From Proteus penneri (GTDB lineage Bacteria; Pseudomonadota; Gammaproteobacteria; Enterobacterales; Enterobacteriaceae): a DNA stretch of 58,085 bases. Shown one piece after another: positions 56,526 through 58,085 of the stretch. Position numbers and translations under genes: made by a program. Location: positions 1 to 58,085 of the forward strand of contig NZ_PHFJ01000016.1 in assembly GCF_003144535.1 (NCBI RefSeq), given 5' to 3'. The notes below the pieces were generated by a model that did not search any database, had not been told where the DNA came from, and worked only from the letters and a program-made list of their open reading frames with translations. Within the stretch, counting starts at the first letter, position 1. Every line of letters starts with the position of its first letter.

Positions 56526-56822
56526 CTATTGTTTCGTTTTATTTTTCTGTTTTTCTTCGTATTCTTTTCGTAATTCTTTTTGTATTTTTAAAAGCTCAAA
56601 GATCCCAAAGAAAAAAATGCGAAATTGTAATGCCGTTGACGGTTTTTGATCTTTAGGTTGCCCTGCTTTATACATGACAATTTGTAATCCATGCATAATC
56701 ACCATGAAAATTAATGCAATATCCATAAAGTATTTTAGAGGCTTAGGAAATGGAGAAATAATATTTAAAAGCAGAAAGCCCCAAACGCCGACCATTAAAA
56801 ATCGGCCAAAAAAGATTAACAT
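56526..56822 (-). CDS. yhhL: YhhL family membrane protein (DUF1145)
   Basis: The protein has 98 residues with two membrane helices and a conserved PFPKPLKYFMDIALIFMVIM segment (exactly 20 residues) followed by HGLQIVMYK. A highly charged Lys/Glu tail ends the protein. It fits DUF1145 (YhhL) and follows rsmD by 17 bp, probably in one operon. The function is unknown. Confidence 0.9.
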   Translation of the reverse strand: MLIFFGRFLMVGVWGFLLLNIISPFPKPLKYFMDIALIFMVIMHGLQIVMYKAGQPKDQKPSTALQFRIFFFGIFELLKIQKELRKEYEEKQKNKTKQ

Positions 56823-56839
56823 AACAACTCCATAAAAAA

Positions 56840-57424
56840 TTAAGCAGATAAACTGCGAATATAAAGACGATACGCAACTTGTCCTGCGATCTTCTCTCTA
56901 TGCAATGTCCAATGGATTGGCAGTGTATAAGTCTGTGCTTTAACTTCTTCCTCAATATAAATATAGCAATCTTGCGCTAACCAGCCGTTATTTTCTAATA
57001 ATTGGACAGTGTCAGACAACATGCCTTTATGAAAAGGAGGATCTAAGAAAACGACATTATAAGGCGTGCCTTGCTTTGCGAGAAAGGATAATGCGCTGTC
57101 TTGAATAACATGTCCATTATCAGCATTAAGTAAGGCTAAATTTGCAGTAATTTGTTGAGCAACAGGACGTTCATATTCAATAAAGGTCGTTTCACGAGCA
57201 TAGCGAGAAAGGGCTTCAATTCCTAAACCACCGCTACCAGCAAAACAGTCGAGGCAACGGGCATCTTGGATAACAGGCATTAGCCAATTAAAGAGCGTTT
57301 CTTTCACTCTATCTGTTGTTGGTCGTAATCCTTGGCTATCAAGAACAGGAAGTTTACGACCACGCCATTTACCCCCAATTATTCTAATTTGTCCCATTGG
57401 GGCTTTTTGTGGTTTTTTGGCCAT
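56840..57424 (-). CDS. rsmD: 16S rRNA (guanine966-N2)-methyltransferase RsmD
   Basis: The protein has 194 residues and is a Rossmann-fold S-adenosylmethionine methyltransferase. It shows the RsmD start IRIIGGKWRGRKLPV, LRPTTDRVKETLFNWL, the SAM site CFAGSGGLGIEALSR and the catalytic NVVFLDPPFHKG. It is divergent from ftsY, as in E. coli. Confidence 0.96.
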   Translation of the reverse strand: MAKKPQKAPMGQIRIIGGKWRGRKLPVLDSQGLRPTTDRVKETLFNWLMPVIQDARCLDCFAGSGGLGIEALSRYARETTFIEYERPVAQQITANLALLNADNGHVIQDSALSFLAKQGTPYNVVFLDPPFHKGMLSDTVQLLENNGWLAQDCYIYIEEEVKAQTYTLPIHWTLHREKIAGQVAYRLYIRSLSA

Positions 57425-57652
57425 ATTATTTTGATTTATATCGTTTAAACGTGATTTCTGGAGTGTTTTTTTGAATAAGGGATCAGTGTCTCTTGATATC
57501 TTGATGACTTCCCTTGATTTAATACGGAATAATTTACCATAAAATTCGTATAAAAGATGCGTTTATCCATGATCAAATGATAGACTTCATTATTATTTTC
57601 AATATCGTCAATGTAATCGCGCCATGATTTAGTGCGAGGAGTTTAGTAGCTA

Positions 57653-58085
57653 ATGGCAAAAGAAAAAAAAGGTTTTTTCTCGTGGCTCGGTTTTGGGCGT
57701 AACAAAGAAGAAAATATTGAGCAAGAGAAAGAGCAGCAACGCTTAGAAGAAGAGCGTTTAGAACAAGAACGTTTGGCAAAAGATGCCCAAGAAGAAGCTG
57801 CTTGCCAAGCACAGTTAGAAGCGGAACAAGAGCGCTTAGAAGCGCAACGTCAAGAAGCAGCACGTTTAGAGCAGGAACGTCTGGCACAAGAAGCTGAAGC
57901 TCAACGCCTTGCGCAAGAAGAGGCCCTGCGCCAAGCGGAACTTAAAGCAGAGCAGGAACGTTTAGAAGCGCAACGCGCAGAGCAGGAACGTCTGGCACAA
58001 GAAGCCGAAGCTCAACGCCTTGCGCAAGAAGAAGCCCAGCGCCAAGCGGAACTTAAAGCAGAGCAGGAACGTTTAGAACAGGAAC
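57653..58085 (+). CDS. ftsY: signal recognition particle receptor FtsY, N-terminal part (runs off the window)
   Basis: The 144 residues present begin MAKEKKGFFSWLGFGRNKEE, the FtsY membrane-targeting start, followed by a long Glu/Gln/Arg/Ala-rich coiled A-domain. The NG GTPase domain lies beyond the window. The acidic domain contains a near-perfect 111-bp tandem repeat. The identity is supported by rsmD directly upstream in divergent orientation. Confidence 0.93.
   Translation, partial: MAKEKKGFFSWLGFGRNKEENIEQEKEQQRLEEERLEQERLAKDAQEEAACQAQLEAEQERLEAQRQEAARLEQERLAQEAEAQRLAQEEALRQAELKAEQERLEAQRAEQERLAQEAEAQRLAQEEAQRQAELKAEQERLEQE
57869..58085 (+). repeat. 111-bp in-frame tandem repeat in ftsY
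   Basis: Copy 1 (57869-57979) and copy 2 (57980-58085 and onward) begin GAGCAGGAACGTCTGGCACA and differ at only a few positions. The unit is 37 codons, so copy changes keep the frame. The repeat reaches the window edge, so the total copy number is unknown. Confidence 0.9.

Noticed and set aside
1-58085. CRISPR arrays, insertion sequences, prophage or integrase genes
   Set aside because: I found no regularly spaced repeats, transposase, integrase or phage structural genes; the only clear tandem repeat is inside ftsY.

Overview
The window looks like a chromosomal segment of a Morganellaceae member, most likely Proteus or a close relative. The DNA is AT-rich. The gene neighbourhoods are enterobacterial: narXL/narK/narGHJI, frdABCD/epmA, glpTQ/glpABC and yhhQ-tusA-zntA-yhhN-yhhM-yhhL-rsmD-ftsY. 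They are separated by lineage-specific inserts. The genus is inferred from gene content only.

Layout. (1) 1-500: end of an rRNA operon (23S tail, 5S, two terminators). (2) 510-7849: a GntR/FCD regulator divergent from a five-gene operon: an NRAMP-like transporter, PxpA, a D-glutamate cyclase/YcsI-family protein, a fused PxpB-PxpC, and a fused biotin carboxylase-BCCP. Together these look like a split relative of urea carboxylase joined to 5-oxoprolinase. (3) 7.9-10.7 kb: TauE permease, an orphan small gene, and a PACE efflux pump divergent from a LysR regulator. (4) 10.7-21.7 kb: nitrate sensing (narXL), nitrate/nitrite transport (narK) and nitrate reductase A (narGHJI). (5) 22-25.7 kb: isochorismatase-like hydrolase, an exported lactate-oxidase-like flavoenzyme, and eptB. 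(6) 26-33 kb: a formate module with selenocysteine fdhF, a 2OG-Fe(II) dioxygenase, a shortened FhlA/HyfR activator, hydN, hypA and hypC. Both fdhF and hydN carry a sigma-54 promoter plus a shared upstream motif. A guanidine-II riboswitch and the guanidinium exporter gdx follow. (7) 33.5-38.7 kb: fumarate reductase and epmA. (8) 38.8-41.4 kb: a LemA/GIDE-domain membrane operon. (9) 41.6-51.2 kb: glycerol and glycerophosphodiester metabolism (glpQ, glpT, glpABC, a DhaM-like protein without catalytic histidines, gldA). As written, glpA is frameshifted in a run of eight G. (10) 51.5 kb to the end: yhhQ with a candidate preQ1-I riboswitch, tusA, zntA with a ZntR-type promoter, yhhN, yhhM, yhhL, rsmD and the start of ftsY, whose acidic domain contains a 111-bp tandem repeat.

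How it fits together. Much of the window serves anaerobic respiration and fermentation: nitrate reductase, fumarate reductase, anaerobic glycerol-3-phosphate dehydrogenase, formate dehydrogenase H and hydrogenase maturation. The less ordinary points are the biotin-carboxylase/5-oxoprolinase operon with an NRAMP relative lacking the metal-binding signature, the DhaM-like protein with all phospho-histidines lost, the LemA-GIDE-LemA operon, the activator lacking its first sensor domain, and the two metabolite riboswitches. All functional calls come from reading the sequence and from recalled family features; no database search was run.
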